5,010 nucleotides of DNA, from positions 1-5,010 of the forward strand of contig LSCK01000055.1 in assembly GCA_001577135.1 (NCBI GenBank), in the 5' to 3' direction. This document shows, piece by piece, positions 1-5,010 of the stretch (position 1 is the stretch's first letter; every line of letters begins with the position of its first letter). The translations under genes were made by a program, and so were the position numbers. The notes beneath the pieces were generated by a model that worked only from the letters and a program-made list of their open reading frames with translations, ran no database searches and was not told where the DNA came from. This stretch comes from Cloacimonetes bacterium TCS60. GTDB taxonomy: Bacteria; Cloacimonadota; Cloacimonadia; JGIOTU-2.

Positions 1-4
1 TCAA

Positions 5-36
5 CTATTTTATAGTCACCTACGCTATTTTATAGT
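5..36. repeat. Two 12-bp direct repeats with 20-bp period
   Basis: CTATTTTATAGT occurs exactly at 5-16 and again at 25-36, so the starts are 20 bp apart, close to two helical turns. Each unit is itself nearly palindromic: CTAT and ATAG arms around TTT. The first copy extends to ACTAT/ATAGT. The 8-bp spacer between copies (17-24) is mixed sequence. Such spacing fits two protein-binding sites on the same face of the helix. On the minus strand each unit also reads TATAAAAT, which resembles a -10 box. The array could continue left of the window. The repeat is seen directly; a binding function is inferred. Confidence 0.6.
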
Positions 37-52
37 TATTCCAAACGGAATA
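37..52. repeat. Short inverted repeat, 6-bp arms
   Basis: TATTCC at 37-42 and GGAATA at 47-52 are perfect reverse complements separated by AAAC. As RNA this would be a 6-bp hairpin with a 4-base loop on either strand. It begins directly after the second copy of the CTATTTTATAGT repeat, so it may belong to the same regulatory patch. No T-run follows on the side facing away from the barrel gene, so I do not call it a terminator. Confidence 0.4.
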
Positions 53-55
53 TGA

Positions 56-72
56 GTTATTTGTAAAATAAC
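56..72. repeat. 17-bp inverted repeat downstream of barrel gene
   Basis: GTTATTT at 56-62 and AAATAAC at 66-72 are perfect 7-bp arms around GTA. It abuts the A-tract that starts at 73. The arms are almost entirely A/T, so a chance origin in AT-rich DNA is possible. It would form a weak second hairpin behind the candidate terminator at 73-97. Confidence 0.4.
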
Positions 73-97
73 AAAAAAGCCCTAAATCTCCTTTTTT
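73..97 (-). terminator. Candidate intrinsic terminator of the barrel gene
   Basis: AAAAAAG at 73-79 and CTTTTTT at 91-97 can pair as a 7-bp stem around an 11-base loop. Read on the minus strand, the structure starts 13 bases past the TAA stop of the barrel gene, and its 3' arm is a run of six Ts followed by GTTATTTT. This is the layout of a weak rho-independent terminator. Only one G-C pair closes the stem, so stability is low. The A/T tracts are symmetric, so it could also act on transcripts arriving from the left on the plus strand. Confidence 0.35.
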
Positions 98-109
98 ATT
101 CTTATAATT

Positions 110-1600
110 TTAAAATCTTAGCTGAACACCCAGACTATAGGTAGAAATGGTTTCGTCACTTCCCTTGATCTTTCCGTCATTGTTTTTATCGACATAGTGC
201 TCTCTGTATTCCCAAATCAAAAGAGAATTTGCAGACAGATTATAACCAACCTGAGTATCAATTGAAGCATTAGGCGATTTCCATTCCTGAATCTCCTCTA
301 CATTTGTTTGAGAATATTTCGCATAGGCATGAGAAATTTGGGGAATTATGCTCTGATTAAGACTAACTTCCGCCAAAATTGATTTACCAACCGGATAATT
401 ATCACCCGAAATATCTTCATATTCAACAGAAAGAGTTAAGAAATCCAGGATGTCGGCAGAGATTAAACCTCTCCACCCCTGTGATTTGCTCAAACTATCC
501 AGTGTAGTCGCTTTCGCTATGAGTACCGTATCATTTACTATACGAGCTCTTTCTGCATCATAAAGGCGATTGAAATAATTTGCTTCAAATTCTTCTCCAA
601 ACAGACGATAATCGAGTTGCACATTAAAAACCAAAAATCTAGCTCCAAAGCCAGGGAATACAAATCCATGTCCATGCTCTAATATCTTCGCAAACTCACC
701 ATAGTTATACAAGTCAAAGGCTTTCGTGTTTACCAGTGGTAAAGTATAATCTAGACCAACTTCAGTAATCTCTTTTTTATCATCGAGAGAGCTGGGATAA
801 TCATGGAAATGGAGACTGTCTTCATGCTCTTCATACCAGTTATTAAAACCAGTGGAATCACCATTTATCAATTCCCAAACATGCAGCCAATCATTCTCGT
901 CCATACCTTCTGATTTATCCGGGAAATATTCATTCTTTCGAGCCCGAATGCCACTATATTGATCGCGGTCTGTTACAACAGTAGCTCCCACAGCCAGATT
1001 CTCGATAAGTGGTATCTTGGTTGGAGTAAAAGGCAAAGCAGTTATATGACCTGCCAAAAGATCATTTCTATCGAGATTAGATGAAAAAAGATCCAGGCCC
1101 AGCCCATAAAAATTTGTATTGAAAGCAACCTCAGCACCTAACTGTTTCACATCGGGATAATCGAGCATATTTGTATAATTATTCATTATTAAACCATTTC
1201 CGAATTTAAGGTTCGAAAATCCACCCAGGCGAAAATAAAATGGATCTTTTCTTTGAGCAAATTGTAAATACAGAATTTTATTTAGATAATCATCAAAATC
1301 ATCCCAGTCTTTCTCTCTCACTTTACCATCACTACCAAGGAGGATATCAAAATCTAAACCAAGACGAAATTTCCAGAATTTGAATTCGGGTAATAATCTA
1401 ATTCTAGTATACATTTCATCACCAATAGTAACAGCACCAATTCCAACAGAAGTGGGAAAAGGAAGTAAACCACTATCGCTTTGAGTCTGGCCTGTTGTTG
1501 AATTGTCCTGCTCAGTTGCTTCCTCAGCTTGCAAAACAACAAAACTGGTTAAGACCAAACATATTGCCAATAAGATAGCTTGCAGTTTCATCTTCTTCAT
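110..1600 (-). CDS. Secreted outer-membrane beta-barrel protein, function unknown
   Basis: This 496-residue protein is most likely exported across the inner membrane and inserted in the outer membrane. Residues 1-25 form a signal peptide: basic MKKMK, a hydrophobic core at about 6-23, and a likely signal peptidase I site after LQA. A low-complexity acidic, Thr/Gln-rich linker follows (26-43). From about residue 50 to the end the chain has alternating aromatic/hydrophobic and polar stretches typical of amphipathic beta-strands, for example 74-87, 121-126, 321-334, 389-396 and 456-468. The chain ends in GVQLRF, and a C-terminal Phe is the usual Bam-recognition signal of outer-membrane barrels. 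Residues 211-276 form a long hydrophilic acidic segment, probably a surface loop. Residues 471-482 match an EF-hand calcium loop, with Asp/Asn at 471, 473, 475 and 482 and Gly at 476. The start is fixed by AGGAGG five bases upstream. A transport, adhesion or ligand-binding role cannot be decided. Recalled resemblance to uncharacterised barrels of Cloacimonadota and related phyla is memory only. Barrel topology is inferred by eye. Confidence 0.8.
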   Translation of the reverse strand: MKKMKLQAILLAICLVLTSFVVLQAEEATEQDNSTTGQTQSDSGLLPFPTSVGIGAVTIGDEMYTRIRLLPEFKFWKFRLGLDFDILLGSDGKVREKDWDDFDDYLNKILYLQFAQRKDPFYFRLGGFSNLKFGNGLIMNNYTNMLDYPDVKQLGAEVAFNTNFYGLGLDLFSSNLDRNDLLAGHITALPFTPTKIPLIENLAVGATVVTDRDQYSGIRARKNEYFPDKSEGMDENDWLHVWELINGDSTGFNNWYEEHEDSLHFHDYPSSLDDKKEITEVGLDYTLPLVNTKAFDLYNYGEFAKILEHGHGFVFPGFGARFLVFNVQLDYRLFGEEFEANYFNRLYDAERARIVNDTVLIAKATTLDSLSKSQGWRGLISADILDFLTLSVEYEDISGDNYPVGKSILAEVSLNQSIIPQISHAYAKYSQTNVEEIQEWKSPNASIDTQVGYNLSANSLLIWEYREHYVDKNNDGKIKGSDETISTYSLGVQLRF

Positions 1601-1605
1601 ATTAT

Positions 1606-1611
1606 CCTCCT
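1606..1611 (-). promoter_or_regulatory. Strong Shine-Dalgarno site of the barrel gene
   Basis: On the minus strand a perfect AGGAGG lies 5 bases before the ATG at 1600-1598. It decides the start: the next in-frame Met, residue 4, would be 14 bases from the site, and using it would remove part of the positively charged end of the signal peptide. The perfect match suggests efficient translation, as expected for an abundant envelope protein. Confidence 0.85.
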
Positions 1612-1621
1612 GAGATAATTA

Positions 1622-1627
1622 ATTATA
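1622..1627 (-). promoter_or_regulatory. Possible -10 box (TATAAT) of the barrel gene
   Basis: The minus strand reads a perfect TATAAT here. A transcript starting about 7 bases downstream would leave a leader of roughly 15 bases that just includes the AGGAGG site. I see no good -35 hexamer 16-18 bp upstream (the position reads TAAAAT), and there is no extended -10 TG. The box overlaps a perfect 12-bp palindrome, ATAATTAATTAT, at 1615-1626. In DNA this AT-rich a chance match is quite possible. Confidence 0.35.
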
Positions 1628-1701
1628 GATTAATTCTTGACATCATTTTATTTGAATGATTGAAAAGAAGATAGAAAATTATTCTTGTCAAGAATTTAAT
1701 C
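1628..1701. promoter_or_regulatory. Inverted repeat with two facing TTGACA elements
   Basis: The left arm GATTAATTCTTGACA (1628-1642, plus strand) and the right arm (1686-1701), which reads GATTAAATTCTTGACA on the minus strand, are the same sequence apart from one extra A. They face each other across 43 bp in the spacer between the barrel gene and cinA. Each arm contains a consensus sigma-70 -35 hexamer: 1637-1642 pointing at cinA and 1686-1691 pointing at the barrel gene. Neither has a convincing -10 at 16-18 bp (TTGAAA and TCTTTT respectively at 17 bp). They may be face-to-face promoters with poor -10 boxes or paired binding sites for a regulator. The repeat is seen directly; the role is inferred. 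Confidence 0.45.
1681..1695. promoter_or_regulatory. 15-bp perfect palindrome, possible operator
   Basis: ATTCTTG (1681-1687) and CAAGAAT (1689-1695) are perfect inverted arms around a single T. A one-base centre cannot close as a full RNA hairpin, so a dimeric DNA-binding protein is a better explanation than an RNA structure. It sits 41 bp upstream of the cinA start and includes the right TTGACA arm of the larger inverted repeat. A half-site with the same ATTCTTG occurs at 1633-1639. I do not recognise it as the site of any named regulator. Confidence 0.4.
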
Positions 1702-1727
1702 TTTTATTTTAGCAAATTTGTAAAAGC

Positions 1728-1731
1728 GGAG
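1728..1731 (+). promoter_or_regulatory. Shine-Dalgarno site of cinA
   Basis: GGAG lies 5 bases upstream of the ATG at 1737. It supports this start, which also gives the expected CinA N-terminus with the GNEILLG motif beginning at residue 10. The match is shorter than the AGGAGG of the divergent barrel gene, consistent with lower expression. Confidence 0.7.
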
Positions 1732-1736
1732 AATAT

Positions 1737-2951
1737 ATGTATAAAATTTTAATTGTTTGTATTGGAAATGAGATTTTGTTAGGGAAAACAATTAACACTA
1801 ATCTGGCATATCTTGGTAAGATGCTTTTCCAATCCGGATATAAAATATCAACTTCTACAACAATACCAGACAACCCAGAGATAATCCAATCAACACTCAG
1901 TAGCGCCTGGAAAAAATATGATATAATTATTTCTATGGGAGGTCTAGGTCCAACCCAGGATGATCTAACTCGTAAAAGTATAGCTCATTCCTTTGGTAAA
2001 TCGCTAGAATTTAAGCCGAAAATCTGGGAAAAAATAAAAAATCAACGTAAACAAAATGGACAAAAAGTATTAAAATCCCTTAGATCTATGGCTCATGTTC
2101 CCGGTGATTTTACCACTATGGAAAACAGGATTGGAACCGCACCCGGGCTCCATTATTCACAACAAAAAAAAGAATTTTTTGCTCTGCCCGGGGTGCCGGA
2201 TGAGATGAAATATATTTTTGGAAATAGCATAATCCCTTATCTAAAGCAAACCTTACCGGGTACGCCCAGGCTAATCAAAACTATAAGGACCGCCACTATC
2301 CGCGAGATTGATCTGCACGAAAAATTAAAAAGAGTAAAACCTGCTGCTGAATCAAAAATAGCCTTTCTGCCAAAACCCGGACTTGTCGATATCCGCATCG
2401 AAAGTTTAAAACAAACAGACCTAGATAGAATCGTACAAAATATCCAGGCAGAAGTTGGGCAATACATTTATGGATTTGATCATGATACTATTCAAAGTGC
2501 CTGCCATGAAAAATTATTGAAAAATAATAAAACTCTAGCATTAGCTGAATCGTGCACAGGAGGTCTGATACAAAATTATTTTACTGATAATCCCGGGAGT
2601 TCCGAGTATTTTTTGGGCGGTGTAGTCTCCTATAGTAACTTTGCCAAAAAGAAATTTTTGGATGTGAAGCAAAAAACCCTGGAGCAGCATGGAGCAGTAA
2701 GTAGAGAAACCGTGCATGAAATGCTAGAGGGAACCAGATCTGGCTTTGGCTCGGATATAGCTCTTGCTGTTTCCGGTATCGCAGGTCCCGCCGGAGGAAC
2801 AAAAGAAAAACCTGTGGGGCTGGTATATGTTGGGTTGTGGTTTGAGGGTAAAATAGATATCCGCGCCTGCAATTTTTCCGGAACCAGACTTCAGATAAAA
2901 CAGCAAAGTGCTGTCATGGCTCTTTTTATGTTATTTAAGAGCTTAAAATAA
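1737..2951 (+). CDS. cinA: CinA: nucleotide pyrophosphatase / NMN amidase fusion
   Basis: This is a complete two-domain CinA of 404 residues, the usual family length (about 400-420). The N-terminal part (about 3-170) is the MoCF_biosynth/COG1058 domain: GNEILLG at 10-16, NTN at 20-22, GGLGPTQDDLT at 68-78, GTAPG at 133-137 and LPGVPDEM at 150-157. In characterised relatives this domain hydrolyses ADP-ribose-type pyrophosphates. A KH-like linker region follows (about 175-245). The C-terminal PncC domain (about 255-400) has AESCTGG at 270-276 with Ser272 as the expected catalytic nucleophile, GGVVSYSN near 297-304, GAVS near 325-328, SGIAGPAGG at 346-354 and KPVG at 358-361. PncC deamidates nicotinamide mononucleotide to nicotinate mononucleotide, recycling the NMN released by bacterial DNA ligase into NAD. 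Expected to be cytosolic. All key motifs are present, so it should be functional. Despite its name, no competence gene is nearby. It stands alone between a divergent barrel gene and convergent priA. Confidence 0.95.
   Translation: MYKILIVCIGNEILLGKTINTNLAYLGKMLFQSGYKISTSTTIPDNPEIIQSTLSSAWKKYDIIISMGGLGPTQDDLTRKSIAHSFGKSLEFKPKIWEKIKNQRKQNGQKVLKSLRSMAHVPGDFTTMENRIGTAPGLHYSQQKKEFFALPGVPDEMKYIFGNSIIPYLKQTLPGTPRLIKTIRTATIREIDLHEKLKRVKPAAESKIAFLPKPGLVDIRIESLKQTDLDRIVQNIQAEVGQYIYGFDHDTIQSACHEKLLKNNKTLALAESCTGGLIQNYFTDNPGSSEYFLGGVVSYSNFAKKKFLDVKQKTLEQHGAVSRETVHEMLEGTRSGFGSDIALAVSGIAGPAGGTKEKPVGLVYVGLWFEGKIDIRACNFSGTRLQIKQQSAVMALFMLFKSLK
2900..2914 (-). terminator. Candidate priA terminator inside the cinA 3' end
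   Basis: ACAGCA and TGCTGT are perfect 6-bp arms around a 3-base loop. On the minus strand the hairpin starts 43 bases past the priA stop codon and runs into TTTATCTG, so four Ts in a row follow the last G of the stem. It lies in cinA codons about 388-393, as any terminator must when the two stops are only 6 bp apart. The stem is short and the T-run modest, so this is a candidate only. Confidence 0.3.
2931..2951. repeat. AT-only inverted repeat at the cinA/priA junction
   Basis: TTATTTAA (2931-2938) pairs with TTAAAATAA (2943-2951) around GAGC, with one bulged A. It covers the last codons and the stop of cinA, which is where a shared terminator for the convergent genes might sit. The stem lacks G-C pairs beyond a possible G2939-C2942 and no clean T-run follows on either strand, so strong termination is unlikely. 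Confidence 0.25.
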
Positions 2952-2957
2952 ATGGTC

Positions 2958-5010
2958 TCACATCAAGGAGATTGGATCGATATCAATAGTGCTGCGGATA
3001 TAGTTAGGAACGATAACTGAATTTTCATACCAATCTATAAATTTAGATATGCGGTTTTGGGATGCTGCTTTGATTATGAGATGAAAGCGGTAGTTTTTTT
3101 TAATTTTGTTAAGTGGCGCTTCTACTGGTCCCAGGATTATTAAATTTTTGAGAGTTTGCTTTCGCAATCTCTGTTTCAACCCATGGCAGAATTTTCGCAA
3201 TTTCTGCTCTTTTTTCGAAGTTAATAGAATCCGAGCTAGCTTAAAATTGGGGGGATAATTTAATCGGTTACGCAAGTTTATTTCATGTTCAAAAAAACCT
3301 TTATAATCCCTCTCCCTGCCGTATAAAATACTGTAATGATCGGGATTGTAAGTTTGGACAACAACCTCCCCCTTTTTCTCGCTCCTACCTGTCCTTCCAG
3401 CAACTTGCATAATATGCTGAAAGTTTCTTTCAGCAGCTCTAAAGTCAGGAAGATTAAGATTTACATCTGCAGAAACAATCCCCACTAAAGTCACATTAGG
3501 AAAATCCAGACCCTTAATTATCATTTGGGTACCCAGCAGGATATCAATTTTTCTGTTTTTTACCCTTTCGTAAATTAACCTATGGCTATCCTTGCGGGTT
3601 GTAGTGTCTCTATCCATACGGGCAATTCTAGCATTTGGGAATATATTGTTTAGCTGTTTTTCAATTTTTTCTGTCCCGGGTGATCCAAAATTGAATATTA
3701 CGCCACCACACTCAGGACATTTTTTGGGAGCCGGTGCCTTCTTCCCACAATAATGGCACACAACACTATTATCATTATGATGGTATGTTTGGCTGATATC
3801 ACAATTACTACATTGGAAAACATACCCGCAATTCACACACTGAACATAGGAAGCATAACCTCTTCTATTTTGGAATAAAATTACCTGTTGGTTTTTTTGT
3901 AGATGCTCTTCAATTTTATCACGCAGCAAGGATGAAAAAATTTTATGGTTGTCATTCATCTCCCGCATATCAATAATTTGAAATTCAGGTAGTCTCTCGT
4001 TTTTCACCTTTTTTTTCATTTCTAATAATTCATATTTTCCCTTAACGGCATTGTGATAAGATTCCAGGGATGGTGTGGCACTTCCCAAAATCACAGTGGC
4101 ATTAGAAAATCTTCCCCGTAAAACCGCCATATCTCTGCCATTATAAAGCGGCTTCCGTCCATGTTGCTTATAGGAATTTTCATGCTCCTCATCTACCACA
4201 ATCAATCCAACGTTTTTCAATGGAGCAAAAATTGCACTCCTGGGTCCAATCACAATCTTTCTATCCCCTTTTCTGATTGCATTCCAATTGTTGTATCGAG
4301 TTCTATCACTTTGTTTGCTATGTAAAACTGCTATCTTATCACCAAAATGACTGTAGAATCTTTCTACTGTTTGGGGAGTGAGTGCTATTTCCGGAATCAA
4401 CAAAAAAGCAGATTGACCTTTCTCCAAAACCGACTTCATGCTTCTGATATAAACCTCGGTTTTGCCACTGGCTGTAACGCCATGTAAAAGGAAAACTTTA
4501 TATTGCTCCGCCTCGATATTTTTATTTATTGTTTTTAAAACAGAAATCTGCTCATTAGTATGCTCAAAAATATTGGGTTCTTGCTTTGTTTTTCTCAGAA
4601 CAAACTCATCTTCAACAACCTCTTTTTTGATAATCTTACCGATTCCCTTTTCCTCGATCTTTTTGATCAAACTGTACGAAAAATCATCTGTAATATTTTT
4701 AATAGCTACGAGTTTTTTTTCTTTTAAAAATTCAGACAACTCCTTTTGACGTGTTGTAAGGCTGACATCGTTGCTCTCATCAATAAGCTTCAAGTAGTTC
4801 AAAGTTTTCTTTTTAATCTTTCTGCGATAGTTTCTTTCCACCTCAATCAGCCCTTGCTCTTCCATTTCTAGCACCTTTTTGTAGGGAGAGGTAATTGATG
4901 AATGCAGAATCTCTTTAAAATTTATCCCAGCTTTATTATCCTTTAACAGGGAAACAATCTTCATGAATTTTTCCTCAATTCGATCTCCGTCTTTAAGCAT
5001 GATTTTACGA
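2958..5010 (-). CDS. priA: PriA replication-restart helicase, 5' end outside window
   Basis: PriA is a cytosolic 3'-5' superfamily 2 DNA helicase that recognises stalled forks and D-loops and reloads the replicative helicase. The reading frame stays open from the TGA at 2960-2958 to the right edge, reading CGT-AAA-ATC before the Met at 5000. That Met is therefore probably internal, and the start plus the N-terminal 3'-end-binding domain are missing. Numbering from that Met: two winged-helix-like segments (about 8-60 and 82-130), Walker A GVTASGKTE at 174-182, DEEH at 270-273, GSATPS at 306-311, and NRRGYA at 378-383. The zinc-binding insert has eight cysteines in four CxxC pairs (388/391, 397/400, 415/418, 428/431). 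Motif V GTQMIIKGLDF is at 490-500 and motif VI QVAGRTGR at 532-539. The C-terminal domain ends IDIDPISLM. All catalytic and zinc residues are present. Motif VI has Thr where the PriA sequences I remember usually have Ala, a mild change. Whether priA is in an operon cannot be seen. Confidence 0.95.
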   Translation of the reverse strand, partial: RKIMLKDGDRIEEKFMKIVSLLKDNKAGINFKEILHSSITSPYKKVLEMEEQGLIEVERNYRRKIKKKTLNYLKLIDESNDVSLTTRQKELSEFLKEKKLVAIKNITDDFSYSLIKKIEEKGIGKIIKKEVVEDEFVLRKTKQEPNIFEHTNEQISVLKTINKNIEAEQYKVFLLHGVTASGKTEVYIRSMKSVLEKGQSAFLLIPEIALTPQTVERFYSHFGDKIAVLHSKQSDRTRYNNWNAIRKGDRKIVIGPRSAIFAPLKNVGLIVVDEEHENSYKQHGRKPLYNGRDMAVLRGRFSNATVILGSATPSLESYHNAVKGKYELLEMKKKVKNERLPEFQIIDMREMNDNHKIFSSLLRDKIEEHLQKNQQVILFQNRRGYASYVQCVNCGYVFQCSNCDISQTYHHNDNSVVCHYCGKKAPAPKKCPECGGVIFNFGSPGTEKIEKQLNNIFPNARIARMDRDTTTRKDSHRLIYERVKNRKIDILLGTQMIIKGLDFPNVTLVGIVSADVNLNLPDFRAAERNFQHIMQVAGRTGRSEKKGEVVVQTYNPDHYSILYGRERDYKGFFEHEINLRNRLNYPPNFKLARILLTSKKEQKLRKFCHGLKQRLRKQTLKNLIILGPVEAPLNKIKKNYRFHLIIKAASQNRISKFIDWYENSVIVPNYIRSTIDIDPISLM

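Noticed and set aside
5..36. CRISPR array start
   Set aside because: The units are only 12 bp with an 8-bp spacer and two copies, far below CRISPR repeat and spacer sizes. No cas gene is present.
1354..1542. A 62-codon minus-strand frame with a Leu/Val-rich, membrane-like stretch inside the barrel gene
   Set aside because: It is a shifted reading of the barrel-gene N-terminal region on the same strand. The barrel gene has the signal peptide and perfect ribosome site, and this frame has neither.
1559..1600. Lipoprotein signal on the barrel protein (Cys14 in the hydrophobic core)
   Set aside because: The residues before Cys14 are Leu-Ala-Ile, so position -1 is Ile rather than Gly, Ala or Ser, and the Cys lies too early in the hydrophobic core. 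Cleavage after LQA at 25 fits better.
1637..1665. A confident sigma-70 promoter for cinA based on TTGACA
   Set aside because: The -35 is perfect, but the hexamer at 17 bp spacing is TTGAAA, and 16 or 18 bp give nothing better. I kept it only as part of the inverted-repeat entry.
2237..2906. Several short minus-strand open frames opposite the 3' half of cinA
   Set aside because: They overlap each other and conserved cinA motifs, and their translations show no domain. They are by-products of cinA codon usage.
4462..4749. A 95-codon open frame on the plus strand, antisense to priA
   Set aside because: It lies wholly opposite conserved priA coding sequence including the Walker A region, its product is a low-complexity Ser/Phe/Ile-rich translation, and I see no ribosome site. 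It is a shadow of the real gene.
1..5010. A new multi-gene defence, mobile or biosynthetic system
   Set aside because: Two of the three genes are ordinary conserved housekeeping genes in different orientations, with no integrase, transposase, tRNA edge, repeats flanking a cargo, or unknown operon. Nothing in the window supports such a system.

Overview
This AT-rich window carries three protein-coding genes and very little free space. Two genes are housekeeping genes that can be named with confidence: a full-length cinA (competence/damage-inducible protein A, with a nicotinamide-nucleotide amidase domain) and a 5'-truncated priA (primosomal replication-restart helicase). The third encodes a 496-residue secreted outer-membrane beta-barrel protein with no name I can give it. 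The signal peptide, the terminal-phenylalanine barrel end and the strong AGGAGG ribosome site indicate a Gram-negative (diderm) bacterium. The barrel protein's style, rich in aromatic residues with a 'GNGLIMNNYTNM' stretch, reminds me of proteins from the Fibrobacteres-Chlorobi-Bacteroidetes superphylum, especially Cloacimonadota. That placement is from memory and is not proven by the sequence.

Layout. Positions 1-109 hold no gene. They contain a 12-bp direct repeat with a 20-bp period, two short inverted repeats and an A-tract/T-tract hairpin that may end the barrel-gene transcript. The barrel gene occupies 110-1600 on the minus strand. A 136-bp divergent spacer (1601-1736) separates it from cinA on the plus strand (1737-2951). 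The spacer holds both ribosome-binding sites, a perfect TATAAT pointing toward the barrel gene, a 15-bp perfect palindrome, and a long imperfect inverted repeat whose two arms each contain TTGACA and face each other. cinA and priA (2958-5010, minus strand, running off the right edge) converge with only 6 bp between their stop codons, so any terminator must lie inside the opposing gene. One candidate for priA lies in the 3' end of cinA.

The three genes do not form a pathway. Each is probably its own transcription unit or the end of a unit that extends outside the window. I found no mobile element, CRISPR array, RNA gene, toxin-antitoxin pair or defence system, and nothing that supports a new multi-gene system. 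The parts most worth a second look are the regulatory-looking DNA on both sides of the barrel gene and two features of the barrel protein itself: a canonical EF-hand-type loop in the last beta-hairpin and a long acidic, aromatic loop.
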